A DNA stretch of 64,000 bases, taken from positions 1-64,000 of the forward strand of contig CAWDDE010000004.1 in NCBI GenBank assembly GCA_963801055.1. Reading direction: 5' to 3'. Each line of letters starts with the position of its first letter. Positions within the stretch are counted from its first letter, which is position 1. The notes beneath the pieces were generated by a model, which was not told where the DNA came from, did not search any database, and saw only the letters and a list, made by a program, of their open reading frames with translations. Shown one piece after another: positions 25,506-33,630 of this stretch. The stretch comes from DASUPK01 sp963801055 (GTDB taxonomy: Bacteria; Actinomycetota; Thermoleophilia; Solirubrobacterales; 70-9). Both the position numbers and the translations under genes were made by a program.

Positions 25506-26131
25506 TCACACCGGGCCACAAGCGTGCCCTGAACCGGGCCCTGCACGAGCTCCGCCGCCCGCTCCAGGCTCTGCTGCTCCTCGAGGACGGCAGCGGGGGA
25601 CCGGCCGCGACCCCGTCGGCCGCCAGCCAGAGGGGCCTGCTGGAGCTCGCGACCAGCGCCCTGCAGGATCTCGACTGCGCGCTCAACGGCACGGCGCCGT
25701 CCCGGCCGACTCGCCGTTTCTCCTGCCGCGAGGTGGTGCTGGCCTGCCTCGAGCGGTGGCGGCCGCAGGCCGCCCGGGCAGGCGGCATCCGCGTGTACTG
25801 GGACGCCGGCCCCGCACCGATCGAGGGGGACGCCGCTCGGATGTCCCAGGCTCTCGACAACCTGCTTTCCAATGCCCTCGAGCACGGTGGCCCTCCAGTG
25901 GTGGTCACGGGCGCGCTCGTGGCCGGGCGAATCAGGATCACGATCGCGAACGGGGTGGGTCCGACGTCCCCCGCGGGCCGCCGGGATCCTCGCCGGGGAC
26001 ACGGCACCGACCTCGTCTCCGATGTGGCGAGCGCGCATCGCGGCCGCTTCGCCCTCTGCCACACCGGCAGCGGGTGCGTCGCGGCGCTCGAGCTTCCGCT
26101 GGCGGAGCCGGGTTACGCGCGGGCGGCGTGA
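25502..26131 (+). CDS. Small soluble histidine kinase
   Basis: This 209-residue protein has an H box with HELRRPLQALLLL (phosphorylated His at residue 15) and an ATPase domain with the N box NLLSNALEHGG. It has no membrane or sensor domain, so the signal is probably internal or comes from a partner. The G1 box appears as ANGVGPT, without the usual Asp, and the G2 region is GHGTDLVSDVA, so nucleotide binding may be weak. GTG 25502 overlaps the regulator's TGA and its own TGA overlaps the next GTG. This is a tight operon. Confidence 0.85.
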   Translation: MITPGHKRALNRALHELRRPLQALLLLEDGSGGPAATPSAASQRGLLELATSALQDLDCALNGTAPSRPTRRFSCREVVLACLERWRPQAARAGGIRVYWDAGPAPIEGDAARMSQALDNLLSNALEHGGPPVVVTGALVAGRIRITIANGVGPTSPAGRRDPRRGHGTDLVSDVASAHRGRFALCHTGSGCVAALELPLAEPGYARAA

Positions 26132-26775
26132 GCCGCCGGGCTCGCGCGCTGGCCTTTCTGTTCGCGGCGCTGGTCTGCGCCGTGCTCGCCGCCACCGTCG
26201 CGGGCCGCTACCGCTCCCGACTCGAGGCGCGCTATGGGCCTCTCCGACCGGTGGTGGTGGCAGCCTCGAAGCTGGCCGCGGGCGAGCCGATCGGCGTGGA
26301 GCTGGCTCAGTCGGCGCTTGCCGTTCGCCGGGTGCCGGCCAGCTTCATCCCGCCGGGAGCCCTGGCGCGCACCGCGGATGCCCTCGGCCGTGCCCCCGGG
26401 ACGACCATCCCGGCCGGTTCGTATGTGCTGGGCGCCCAGCTGGTCCTCCCCCGTCCCAAGGAGCCGCCGGAGCCCGGCGTCGGGCTGGGGCTCCGTCCGC
26501 TGCAGGTCGCGGTGGCGGGGGCGGAGGCGCTCACGGTCGGTGGGATCGCGCCGGAGGGCCGCCGGGTCGACGTGGTGGTCTCGCGGCAGGCAGGACTCGG
26601 CCGCTCAGCCCGCGCTCATATCGCCGCCAGCGCCGTGAAGCTACTGGCGCTGGCGGCCCCGGGCGAACCGGGTGAGTCGTGGTCCGCGACGCTCGCGGTC
26701 AGCGAGCAGCAGGCTCTTTCATTGATCGCCGCACAGAGCGCCGGCCGCGAGATCCGCCTGTTGCCGCGAGGCTGA
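26128..26775 (+). CDS. CpaB/RcpC-like protein with SAF domain
   Basis: This 215-residue protein has an N-terminal helix (ALAFLFAALVCAVLAATVA) and a SAF domain (VVVAASKLAAGEPIGVEL; IPAGSYVLGAQLV) followed by a beta region with VDVVVSRQ. CpaB proteins assemble the outer part of Flp/Tad pili. The start is GTG 26128 overlapping the kinase TGA. The open frame extends to 25756 as a shadow of the kinase. CpaF, TadB and TadC genes lie 2 kb downstream, so the pilus locus is split by inserted genes. Confidence 0.85.
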   Translation: MSRRARALAFLFAALVCAVLAATVAGRYRSRLEARYGPLRPVVVAASKLAAGEPIGVELAQSALAVRRVPASFIPPGALARTADALGRAPGTTIPAGSYVLGAQLVLPRPKEPPEPGVGLGLRPLQVAVAGAEALTVGGIAPEGRRVDVVVSRQAGLGRSARAHIAASAVKLLALAAPGEPGESWSATLAVSEQQALSLIAAQSAGREIRLLPRG

Positions 26776-27204
26776 TCAGGAGGCCGGGATCTCGGCGAGC
26801 TGGGCCAGCCGGATCGCGTTCCCCGACGGGTCTCGGAACGCGGAGTCGATCCCATACGGACGCTCCGAGGGCTCCTCGGTGAACTCGACACCGCGGCCCT
26901 TGAGCTCCTCGTAAGAGGCCTTGATGTCGTCTGTTGCGAGGAACACCGTCCCGGCGAACCCCTTCGACATCAGCTCCTCGACCTGCTTCTTAGTCTCACC
27001 GTCCATCACCGGCGGGCCCGGGATCGCCATCAGAACGATCGCGATGTCCTCCTGTCCGGGTGGTCCAACGGAGAGCCAGCGGAAGTCGCCCAGCTCGGGC
27101 AGGGTCACGTCGGCGCGAACCTCCATGCCCACCTTCTCGGTCCAGAAGGCGAGCGCCTCTTCCTGGTCGTGCACCCACAACTGCGTGGTGGAAATCCTGA
27201 TCAT
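26776..27204 (-). CDS. VOC superfamily (glyoxalase-like) protein
   Basis: This 142-residue vicinal-oxygen-chelate protein has the beta-alpha-beta-beta-beta fold twice: TTQLWVHDQEEALAFW and GTVFLATDDIKASYEEL. Candidate metal or substrate residues include His in WVHDQ and Glu in GVEFTEEP. C-terminus is FRDPSGNAIRLAQL, typical of the family. Its start is 18 bases from the AraC-type regulator gene on the same strand; that pairing is common. The two stop codons here and of the SAF gene are back to back at 26775/26776. Confidence 0.9.
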   Translation of the reverse strand: MIRISTTQLWVHDQEEALAFWTEKVGMEVRADVTLPELGDFRWLSVGPPGQEDIAIVLMAIPGPPVMDGETKKQVEELMSKGFAGTVFLATDDIKASYEELKGRGVEFTEEPSERPYGIDSAFRDPSGNAIRLAQLAEIPAS

Positions 27205-27222
27205 CGGTCCTCCTGTCTTGAT

Positions 27223-27675
27223 TTACGGGTCGCCGGCCAAGCTAGACGCGCGTCGCGCCGCTGTCTTCTCCAAACGTGCTGTCTTGGGTCGGCCGTAGAA
27301 GCGCAGGACGCAGGTGGGGATCAGCGCGTGGCTGGCGGCCGGTGGGAACTCGCCCCGGTACGCCGTTGGTGACATGCCATAGGTCCCGGTGAAGCTGGTC
27401 GTGAACGAGCCGACGCTCCGAAGACCGACCGACATGCAGATCTCGGCGACCGAGTGGTCGGTTGTCCGCAGCAGCGCCGCCGCACGCTCCAAGCGGCGGC
27501 TGAGCAGGTAGGCGTGCGGCGACTCACCGAAGGCGCCGCGGAATTCGCGGCTGAAATGTGCACGCGACAGGCCCGCTGCCGCAGCCATGTCCTCGACCTT
27601 CAGTTGCTCGAAGTAGCGCGCGTCCGCGAGGTCCTTGGCTCGCAGCAGGTGACGAGCTGTGGGAACGAAGGCCAT
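27223..27675 (-). CDS. AraC-family transcriptional regulator
   Basis: This 150-residue protein is a nearly bare AraC DNA-binding domain: ATG 27675 gives MAFVPTARHLLRAKDL, then the first helix-turn-helix MAAAAGLSRAHFSREFR and the second VAEICMSVGLRSVGSF, then the signature AYRGEFPP. There is no separate sensor domain. It lies upstream of the VOC gene and likely controls it. TTG 27708, overlapping the macro gene stop by four bases, is an alternative start. Neither start has a strong ribosome site. Confidence 0.88.
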   Translation of the reverse strand: MAFVPTARHLLRAKDLADARYFEQLKVEDMAAAAGLSRAHFSREFRGAFGESPHAYLLSRRLERAAALLRTTDHSVAEICMSVGLRSVGSFTTSFTGTYGMSPTAYRGEFPPAASHALIPTCVLRFYGRPKTARLEKTAARRASSLAGDP

Positions 27676-27704
27676 CGCTGCAATATGAGACGGCGCTGGA
27701 CCCC

Positions 27705-28202
27705 TCAACTCATCGCAGAGCGGAAGGCGGCCTCCGCCTCATCGCCGCGGACGGCGAAGACGATTCGCTCCAGCCCGCTGCCCTGATCGAGGTGGCGGCG
27801 GACCTCCTCGAGCTCGATCCTGGCGGCCTCGTCGAGTGGAAAGCCGCCGACCCCGGTGCCGAAAGCGACCAGCGCCAGGCTCCTCGCGCCGAGCTCGTCG
27901 GCCTTTGCGAGGGTGCTGGCTGTCGCGCTGCGGATGATCTCCGCCGAAGTCGGGCCCCCGAGCACCATCGTCGCGGCGTGGATCACCCAGCGGCATGGCA
28001 TCTCGCCGGCGGTGGTCTCGGCGGCCTCCCCGAGTCCGATCGGTGCCCGGTCGTCGCTTTCCACCTGCACCGACGGCCCGCCGGCCCTCGAGATCGCGCC
28101 CGCCACCCCGCCACCGTGCCGGAGCTCGGTGTTGGCCGCGTTCGCGATCGCGTCGACCTCGAGCTTGGTGATGTCCGCCTGCTGGACCTCGATCTGTGCC
28201 AC
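27705..28202 (-). CDS. Macro domain protein
   Basis: This 165-residue ADP-ribose-binding macro domain has the phosphate loop motif DAIANAANTELRHGGGVAGAI, a late loop WVIHAATM, and the last strand LVAFGTGVGGFPL. Such proteins hydrolyse ADP-ribose esters or remove mono-ADP-ribose. GTG 28202 is the best start; the frame is open far upstream as a shadow. It is divergent from the small membrane gene (start 28230), so 27 bases contain both starts. The AraC and VOC genes follow on the same strand. Confidence 0.9.
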   Translation of the reverse strand: MAQIEVQQADITKLEVDAIANAANTELRHGGGVAGAISRAGGPSVQVESDDRAPIGLGEAAETTAGEMPCRWVIHAATMVLGGPTSAEIIRSATASTLAKADELGARSLALVAFGTGVGGFPLDEAARIELEEVRRHLDQGSGLERIVFAVRGDEAEAAFRSAMS

Positions 28203-28229
28203 GTCCGCAACGGAGGCTACCTTCGGCAC

Positions 28230-28889
28230 GTGGCCGAGGAGCTCGACCGCCAGGCCCTGCTCACCGCGCTGACAACCGAGCACTTCGGGCTCGCCGGCGC
28301 GCGGGCCCAGACGACCGGCGAGAGCTCTTCCCGCGCGGCCCTCTACATCAGCTCGGTATCTAGCACGCTGGTGGCACTGGGATTCATCGGCCAGATCACC
28401 GAGGTTGGCGACACCTTCACGATCTTTGCTCTCACGGCTCTGCCCACCCTGTACGTGCTCGGCCTCTTCACCTTCATCCGCGTCGTCGAGAACGGGGTGG
28501 AGGACATGATGCTCGGGCGGGCAATCAACCGGATTCGCAACTACTACCTGGAGATCGCGGGCGACGAAAGGCGCTATTTCATGCTCTCTGGCCATGACGA
28601 CCCGATCGGTGTGATGCAGAACATGGGGGTCGCCCTGGAGCGCCGGCAGCAGTTCTTCACCACCGGCAGCATGATCGCGGTGATCAACAGCGTCGTCGGC
28701 GGTGCGGCGATCGCGATCGCGGTCGGGACATTTACCGACGCGCCGCTCGGGCTCTGCGCCGGGATCGGGGGCGTGGCGGCGATCGTCTCGCTGCTCTGGC
28801 TGCTGCGGATCGAGAACCGCATGTACCACCAGATGGGTGGCTTCACCGAGACCTTGTTCCCTTCCCCGCAGCCAAACGGGGGCGAGTAG
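28230..28889 (+). CDS. Predicted four-helix membrane protein of unknown function
   Basis: This is a 219-residue protein with hydrophobic segments near residues 36-56, 60-85, 145-168 and 172-195, the first two and last two forming hairpins around a polar middle (RAINRIRNYYLEIAGDERRYFML). I do not recognise the family. GTG 28230 is preferred, with GGAGG 13 bases ahead; the frame is open back to 27558 over the macro gene. It precedes the CpaF-like gene by 25 bases and might belong to that transcript. Confidence 0.65.
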   Translation: MAEELDRQALLTALTTEHFGLAGARAQTTGESSSRAALYISSVSSTLVALGFIGQITEVGDTFTIFALTALPTLYVLGLFTFIRVVENGVEDMMLGRAINRIRNYYLEIAGDERRYFMLSGHDDPIGVMQNMGVALERRQQFFTTGSMIAVINSVVGGAAIAIAVGTFTDAPLGLCAGIGGVAAIVSLLWLLRIENRMYHQMGGFTETLFPSPQPNGGE

Positions 28890-28914
28890 GGCCACGTTCT
28901 TCGCTTAGTAGTGG

Positions 28915-30093
28915 GTGGACGAGCGCGTCCGCCGCAGACATCTCGACGAGCTCGCGGCCGAGCTGCGGCGGCGCCTGGTGGAGCGGCGCCGAGCGCAGGC
29001 CGCCGCCGACGGCGCTGGGTTGGGCCCGCTGCCGGAAGCCGTGCGCGAGCTGGTCGACGAGGACGCCGCGATCCTCGAGCCGTCGACCCGCGAGCGTCTC
29101 CGTGAGCTGATCCTGCGTGAGGCCGTCGGGCTCGGCCCGCTCGAGGAGCTGCTTGCCGACCCGGAGGTGGAGGAGGTGATGGTGAACGGGCACCAGCGCG
29201 TTTACGTCGAGCGCCGCGGCCGCATCGAGCCGACGGAGGTTCACTTCGCCTCGGAGCAGTCTCTGAGAGACGCGATCGAGCGGATCCTCACACCGCTGGG
29301 CCGGAGGGTCGACGAGCTCAGCCCGATGGTCGACGCGCGACTCGAGGACGGCTCCCGCGTCCACGTCGTCATCCCGCCGCTCGCGGTCGACGGTCCCTCG
29401 ATGTCGATCCGCCGGTTCTCGGCCGCCCGGCCGGGCCCACGGGAGCTGGTCAATCTCGGCACGCTCACCGAGGAGCTCCACGACGAGCTGGCGGCCGCGG
29501 TGGCGGCGCGGCGGAGCATCCTGGTCAGCGGCGGCACCGGCTCGGGCAAGACGACGCTGCTCAACGCCCTGTCGGCCTTCGTCGATCCCACCGAGCGGGT
29601 GGTCACGATCGAGGACGCGGCCGAGCTCCGCCTGCGCCAGCCGCACGTCGTCCGGCTCGAGAGCCGCCCGGCCAACGTCGAGGGGCGAGGCCGGGTCACG
29701 ATTCGGGACCTCCTTCGAGGCGCGCTGCGAATGCGGCCGGACAGGATCGTGATCGGGGAGGTCCGCGGCGCGGAGGCGCTCGACCTCCTGATGGCGCTCA
29801 ACACCGGTCACGAGGGAGCGCTCTCGACCGTCCATGCGAACTCCCCGGAGGACGCGCTGAGGAGGATCGAGACCTTGGCGCTGATGGCCGGCGTCGGGCT
29901 GCCGCACGAGGCCATCCGCGAGCAGCTCGGCCGCGGCCTCGACCTGGTCATCCACCTGGCGCGCCTCAGCGACGGGTCGCGGCGCGTGGTCGAGGTTGCC
30001 GAGGTGGTGAGGACTGCGGGTTCGGTGGGGGTGCGCGCCTTGTTTCGGCTTGGCAGCTCGCCGGAGGGACGTCCTTGGGTCAGCCCGCGCTGA
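28915..30093 (+). CDS. cpaF: CpaF/TadA-type secretion ATPase
   Basis: This 392-residue ATPase powers Flp/Tad pilus assembly or related secretion. The N-terminal domain ends with EVEEVMVNGHQRVYVERRG; the ATPase core has Walker A GGTGSGKTTLLNAL, the Asp box VVTIEDAAELRL, Walker B RIVIGEVRGAEALDLL, and the His box STVHANSP. The length is typical of CpaF without the long insert. GTG 28915 is the start. It overlaps TadB by 19 bases. No pilin, TadZ or secretin gene is present in the window. Confidence 0.93.
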   Translation: MDERVRRRHLDELAAELRRRLVERRRAQAAADGAGLGPLPEAVRELVDEDAAILEPSTRERLRELILREAVGLGPLEELLADPEVEEVMVNGHQRVYVERRGRIEPTEVHFASEQSLRDAIERILTPLGRRVDELSPMVDARLEDGSRVHVVIPPLAVDGPSMSIRRFSAARPGPRELVNLGTLTEELHDELAAAVAARRSILVSGGTGSGKTTLLNALSAFVDPTERVVTIEDAAELRLRQPHVVRLESRPANVEGRGRVTIRDLLRGALRMRPDRIVIGEVRGAEALDLLMALNTGHEGALSTVHANSPEDALRRIETLALMAGVGLPHEAIREQLGRGLDLVIHLARLSDGSRRVVEVAEVVRTAGSVGVRALFRLGSSPEGRPWVSPR

Positions 30094-30923
30094 TCGCCCT
30101 AGCCGCGCTCGCCGGGGGACTGGTCGCAATCGCGGTCCGTGAGGCGCTGCTGTCGGCTCCGCGGATCGCCTCGTGGTTGCGAGCGGCAGTCACGCCTCTG
30201 AGCCGGGTGGCGCGCGAGGGCTATGTGCTGAGCGCCTCGGAACAGCGGCGTCTCGGGCTGCTCGGCAGCGGGGCGATCGCGACCCTGGCACTTCTCCTCA
30301 CGGGGCTGGGGCCGCTGACGATCGCGGCAGCTGCGGGTCCCTGGTGCGTGAGCGTTCTGGTGGCGCAGCGAAGAGAGCGCTACCGCCGCGCGGTCGAGCG
30401 GTCGGTCCCCGATGTCGCAGGGGCGATCGCGGATGCGATCGCTGGCGGCCATTCGGTGCGCGGCGCAGTGGCGGCGGCGGCCGACTCGCTCGACGGACCG
30501 TCCTCCTCGGAGCTCGCTCGGATCGCGGCGGACCTCGAACTTGGGGCCTCTACTCGGGATGCCTTGGGGGCGATGCGCGAGCGGCTGCGCTCAGAGCGAA
30601 TCGATTGGCTGGCGACGGCGCTGCTCAGCCAGCAGGCGGCGGGCGGGGATGTGGCCGCGCTGATGCGGCGGCTGGCGGCGGCGGCGGCCAATCGCGATCG
30701 GGTCGAAGACGAAGCTCGCGCGGCGACGACCCAGGCGCGCTTCACCGGACTCCTCGTGGTGGCGCTGCCCGCGGGCGCCGCACTGTTCGCCGAGCTCCTG
30801 CAGCCCGGCTTCATCTCGCGGGTGCTCGCCGAGCCCGCCTCGGCGGCGATGCTGATGGCGGCGGGCGCGCTGCAGATGGTGGGATTCGCATTGATCCGTC
30901 GCTTGGGGACGCCCTCGGAGTGA
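30075..30923 (+). CDS. tadB: TadB-like type II secretion F-domain protein
   Basis: This 282-residue inner membrane platform protein has helices at residues 2-22, 55-95 and 228-275 and a T2SSF domain (residues 110-230) with ADAIAGGHSVRGAVAAAA and LGASTRDALGAMRERL. TadB and TadC form the membrane platform on which the CpaF ATPase acts. TTG 30075 lies within the end of cpaF. It overlaps tadC by GTGA. Confidence 0.88.
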   Translation: MGQPALIALAALAGGLVAIAVREALLSAPRIASWLRAAVTPLSRVAREGYVLSASEQRRLGLLGSGAIATLALLLTGLGPLTIAAAAGPWCVSVLVAQRRERYRRAVERSVPDVAGAIADAIAGGHSVRGAVAAAADSLDGPSSSELARIAADLELGASTRDALGAMRERLRSERIDWLATALLSQQAAGGDVAALMRRLAAAAANRDRVEDEARAATTQARFTGLLVVALPAGAALFAELLQPGFISRVLAEPASAAMLMAAGALQMVGFALIRRLGTPSE

Positions 30924-31759
30924 CCGTCGCTCTTCTGCTTGCCGCGGGCGCGCTGATCCTCGGCCTCGCGGCCGCGGTCGAGCTGATCCCGGCTCGCGAG
31001 CACCCCGCCGCACGCGGTCGTTCCGAACCGGTGGGCCCGCTGTCGGGCGGGGCACGGCTGCGATTCGCGGTCCTCGACGCACGACTGGGCCTCTCCTCGA
31101 GGTTGGCGAGGGCCGGGATTGCCGACCGGATCTCCGCGCTGTCGCTCTTCGCCGCCAAGCTCGCAGCCTCGCTTGCCGGGGTTCTCTGGGCGATGCTGGT
31201 GGCGCCCGCAGCGCCGAGCAGGCTCGCCTGGGTCGTTGCGGTGGGTTTGCCGGCGGTGGGTTTCCTTGGACCGGACGCCTGGCTCGAGCGACGCGCTCGC
31301 CGGCGCCTGCGGATCCTCCGTGCTGGACTCCCTGACGCGCTCGACCTGCTTGCGGTCGGGGCGGCGGCTGGGCGCAGTCCGCTCGCCGGCCTCGCCGAGC
31401 TGGGCGCGGGTGAGGGGCCGCTGGCACGGGAGCTCGCGATGCTCTCCGCGGAGAGCTCTTGCGGCCTGTCGCAGAGCGAGGCCCTCGAGTCCTTTCGCCA
31501 CCGCGCGCCAGTTCGCGAGGTCGCCGCGATGTGCGGGGTGATCGAGCGCTCGCGCCGCTACGGCTCGCCGCTCGCCGACCAGCTTCGCGAGCAGGCCAGC
31601 GCACTGCGCAGCGTCCAGCGCCGCCGGATCGAGGAGCAGGCGGCACGGGCGGCACCGAAGATTCAGCTCGCGGTCGCGCTCCTTCTGGTCCCCTCGGTCC
31701 TGCTGATGATCGCGGCGGGGATGCTCGCCAATATCGATCGCTTCATGGCTGGGTTCTAG
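30920..31759 (+). CDS. tadC: TadC-like type II secretion F-domain protein
   Basis: This 279-residue protein is the partner of TadB. Helices lie near residues 3-22, 75-115 and 252-272, and the T2SSF domain has GLPDALDLLAVGAAAGRSPL, a phrase very typical of TadC, and the region CGVIERSRRYGSPLADQL. GTG 30920 overlaps the tadB TGA. A much longer frame from 30173 is a shadow of tadB. It ends the locus; the 406-base gap before mraZ follows. Confidence 0.88.
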   Translation: MTVALLLAAGALILGLAAAVELIPAREHPAARGRSEPVGPLSGGARLRFAVLDARLGLSSRLARAGIADRISALSLFAAKLAASLAGVLWAMLVAPAAPSRLAWVVAVGLPAVGFLGPDAWLERRARRRLRILRAGLPDALDLLAVGAAAGRSPLAGLAELGAGEGPLARELAMLSAESSCGLSQSEALESFRHRAPVREVAAMCGVIERSRRYGSPLADQLREQASALRSVQRRRIEEQAARAAPKIQLAVALLLVPSVLLMIAAGMLANIDRFMAGF

Positions 31760-32030
31760 AGATCGAAGGGCTCAGCGCGCGAAGCGGATCGGCTCGAACT
31801 GAGGCCGGAGCTGGTCAGGTTGAGGATTACGGCGGCGGGCATCGGTCGGAAAGGTTCGGAGGCGTTCCTCTTTCCTGCAACCAGATTTGCAGGGTCGGGA
31901 TGCACCTGCGCCAGTTCCTAGCCCGTCGGCAGAGCCCGTAAACGGCATTGTCATGCGGTTTTCAGCGGAATCGGCCCCCGCTAGCAATTCCGTCCGACGG
32001 AACCGGTCCAATTCCGGCAGCCACGGTGTG
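31760..32030. other. Gene-free stretch before the dcw cluster
   Basis: No convincing gene is visible between tadC and the mraZ promoter. Short open frames exist on both strands, but their codon bias is poor. Composition is lower in GC than the surrounding genes around 31920-32030. No clear terminator was found after tadC. This region likely contains upstream control sites for the cell-wall cluster. Confidence 0.6.
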
Positions 32031-32063
32031 TTGCAAAGTGGGACAGAGTGGGTTAGCGTGGCG
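32031..32063 (+). promoter_or_regulatory. dcw promoter with MraZ boxes
   Basis: Three direct repeats TGGGA (32039-32043), TGGGT (32049-32053) and TGGCG (32059-32063) lie with exactly 10-base spacing, as in MraZ binding sites (TGGGN, 5-base spacers). They overlap a possible promoter TTGCAA (32031-32036), 17-base spacer, TAGCGT (32054-32059). The arrangement predicts repression by the product of the next gene. Confidence 0.75.
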
Positions 32064-32165
32064 ACGAAGAGTTGGTCAAAGGGCCGGGGTGATGAGGCTC
32101 CTCCCACCTCACCACCCCGGCCCGCTCCGAACAGACCGACTCGATCTCCGGAGAGGAAGCCCACT

Positions 32166-32612
32166 TTGTCGTTTCTCGGTCAGTACGAGCACAACCTCGA
32201 CTCCAAGGACCGCCTCACGGTCCCATCGAGGTTCCGCGCGGCGCTGGCCGATGGAGTCGTTCTCGCCAAAGGGCTCGAGCCCTCCGTCTGGGTGTTCGCG
32301 CCCGCGGGCTACGAGCGCTTCACGCAGCAGTTCCTCGGGCAGACCAACCCGCTGGGACGCCAGGGGCGGATGATGCGCCGCCACTTCCATGGCGGTGCCT
32401 TCGACGACTCCCTGGACTCGGCGGGCCGCATCCGCCTCCCCAAGAAGCTGGTCGAGCACGCGGGCCTGGGGGAGGGGCCCTGCGTGATCGTCGGATCCGA
32501 CGACTGGTTCGAGATCTGGAACGCCGAACGATGGGCGGCCTACGAGATGGAGATGGACGCCGAGGTCTCGGATGTCGCGGAGAACCTCTCCGACCACGAG
32601 CGAGGAGGGTGA
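32166..32612 (+). CDS. mraZ: Transcriptional regulator MraZ
   Basis: This 148-residue regulator has two SpoVT/AbrB-like repeats: FLGQYEHNLDSKDRLTVPS and DDSLDSAGRIRLPKKL. The DNA-contacting Arg/Lys residues lie in these two loops. MraZ proteins form rings and bind TGGGN repeats before their own operon, which are present here. TTG 32166 is chosen because GGAGAGGAAG lies ahead of it and the protein begins at the known N-terminus; the open frame from 31887 has no such site. It overlaps nothing; rsmH follows by one base. Confidence 0.95.
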   Translation: MSFLGQYEHNLDSKDRLTVPSRFRAALADGVVLAKGLEPSVWVFAPAGYERFTQQFLGQTNPLGRQGRMMRRHFHGGAFDDSLDSAGRIRLPKKLVEHAGLGEGPCVIVGSDDWFEIWNAERWAAYEMEMDAEVSDVAENLSDHERGG

Positions 32613-32613
32613 G

Positions 32614-33630
32614 GTGACCACCCGAACACATCCCGTCACGAAGACGGCGGCCGGATCACCGGCCTCGTCGGCGAACCTTACGTACGTGCCCGCAGAACAC
32701 GACCCAGTCCTTGCCGAGGAGTTGATCGACCTGCTCGACCCGCGCCCGGGCGAGACCTTCGTCGACTGCACCTTCGGCGGCGGCGGCCACGCCCGCCTGA
32801 TCGCCGAGCGCCTCGGGCCCGGCGGCGAGCTGATCGCGGTCGACCGCGACCCAGCCTCCGAGGCGCGCTGGCGGGAGCTCGCCGCCGATCTGCCGTGCCG
32901 CGCGCGCTTCCTGCGAGCCGACTTCGTCGCCGCCCTGGAGGGCCTGCGCGGCGAGCGGATCCGTCCGGACGGGATCGTCTTCGACCTCGGCATGTCCTCC
33001 ATGCAGGTCGACGCCTGGGAGCGCGGCTTCTCCTATTCATATGACGCGCCGCTCGACATGCGCATGGATCCGAGCCAGAGCCTCTCTGCGGCGACGGTGG
33101 TGAACGAATGGCCCCAGGACCGGCTCGCCCGCGCGATCCGCGAGCTGGGCGAGGAGCGCCGCGCTGGATCGATCGCGCGCGAGATCACCAAGCGCCGGCC
33201 GATCGAGACCACCGCGCAGCTGGTCACCGCGATCAAGGCCGCGATCCCGCCGTCGGAGCGGTTCGGGCGCGGTCACCCGGCCAAGCGCACGTTCCAGGCC
33301 ATCCGGATCGCGGTCAACGGGGAGCTCGACGCCCTCGACCGCGCTCTGCCCCTTGCGTGGGGGATCCTCCGGGTCGAAGGGCGTCTGGGTGCGATCTCCT
33401 TCCATTCGCTCGAGGACCGGCGCGTGAAGCGGTTCCTGGCCGACCGTGCCCGTGGCTGCGTCTGTCCGCCCGAGCTCCCGGTCTGCGTCTGCGGGCGAGA
33501 GCCCGAGGCCGAGCTGCTCACCAAGCGCGCGGTCGCACCGGGCACCGAGGAGCTCGAGCGCAATCCGCGCGCCGCCTCGGCTCACCTCCGGGCCGCGCTC
33601 AAGACCCGCGAGGCGGAGGACGCCGCCTGA
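32614..33630 (+). CDS. rsmH: 16S rRNA (cytosine1402-N4)-methyltransferase
   Basis: This 338-residue enzyme (MraW) methylates C1402 of 16S rRNA in the decoding centre. It carries the SAM motif FVDCTFGGGGHARLIAERL, the conserved DGIVFDLGMSSMQ, LDMRMDPSQ, and HPAKRTFQAIRI, all of the family. The N-terminus has about 25 extra residues before HDPVLAEEL. Within the C-terminal part, CVCPPELPVCVCG could bind metal, as in many actinobacterial members. GTG 32614 follows GGAGGG; an ATG in the other phase at 32572 is in the mraZ gene. Confidence 0.96.
   Translation: MTTRTHPVTKTAAGSPASSANLTYVPAEHDPVLAEELIDLLDPRPGETFVDCTFGGGGHARLIAERLGPGGELIAVDRDPASEARWRELAADLPCRARFLRADFVAALEGLRGERIRPDGIVFDLGMSSMQVDAWERGFSYSYDAPLDMRMDPSQSLSAATVVNEWPQDRLARAIRELGEERRAGSIAREITKRRPIETTAQLVTAIKAAIPPSERFGRGHPAKRTFQAIRIAVNGELDALDRALPLAWGILRVEGRLGAISFHSLEDRRVKRFLADRARGCVCPPELPVCVCGREPEAELLTKRAVAPGTEELERNPRAASAHLRAALKTREAEDAA

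Noticed and set aside
31887..32165. An N-terminal extension of MraZ by 93 residues
   Set aside because: The frame is open but runs over the MraZ boxes and promoter; TTG 32166 has a ribosome site and the known MraZ N-terminus.
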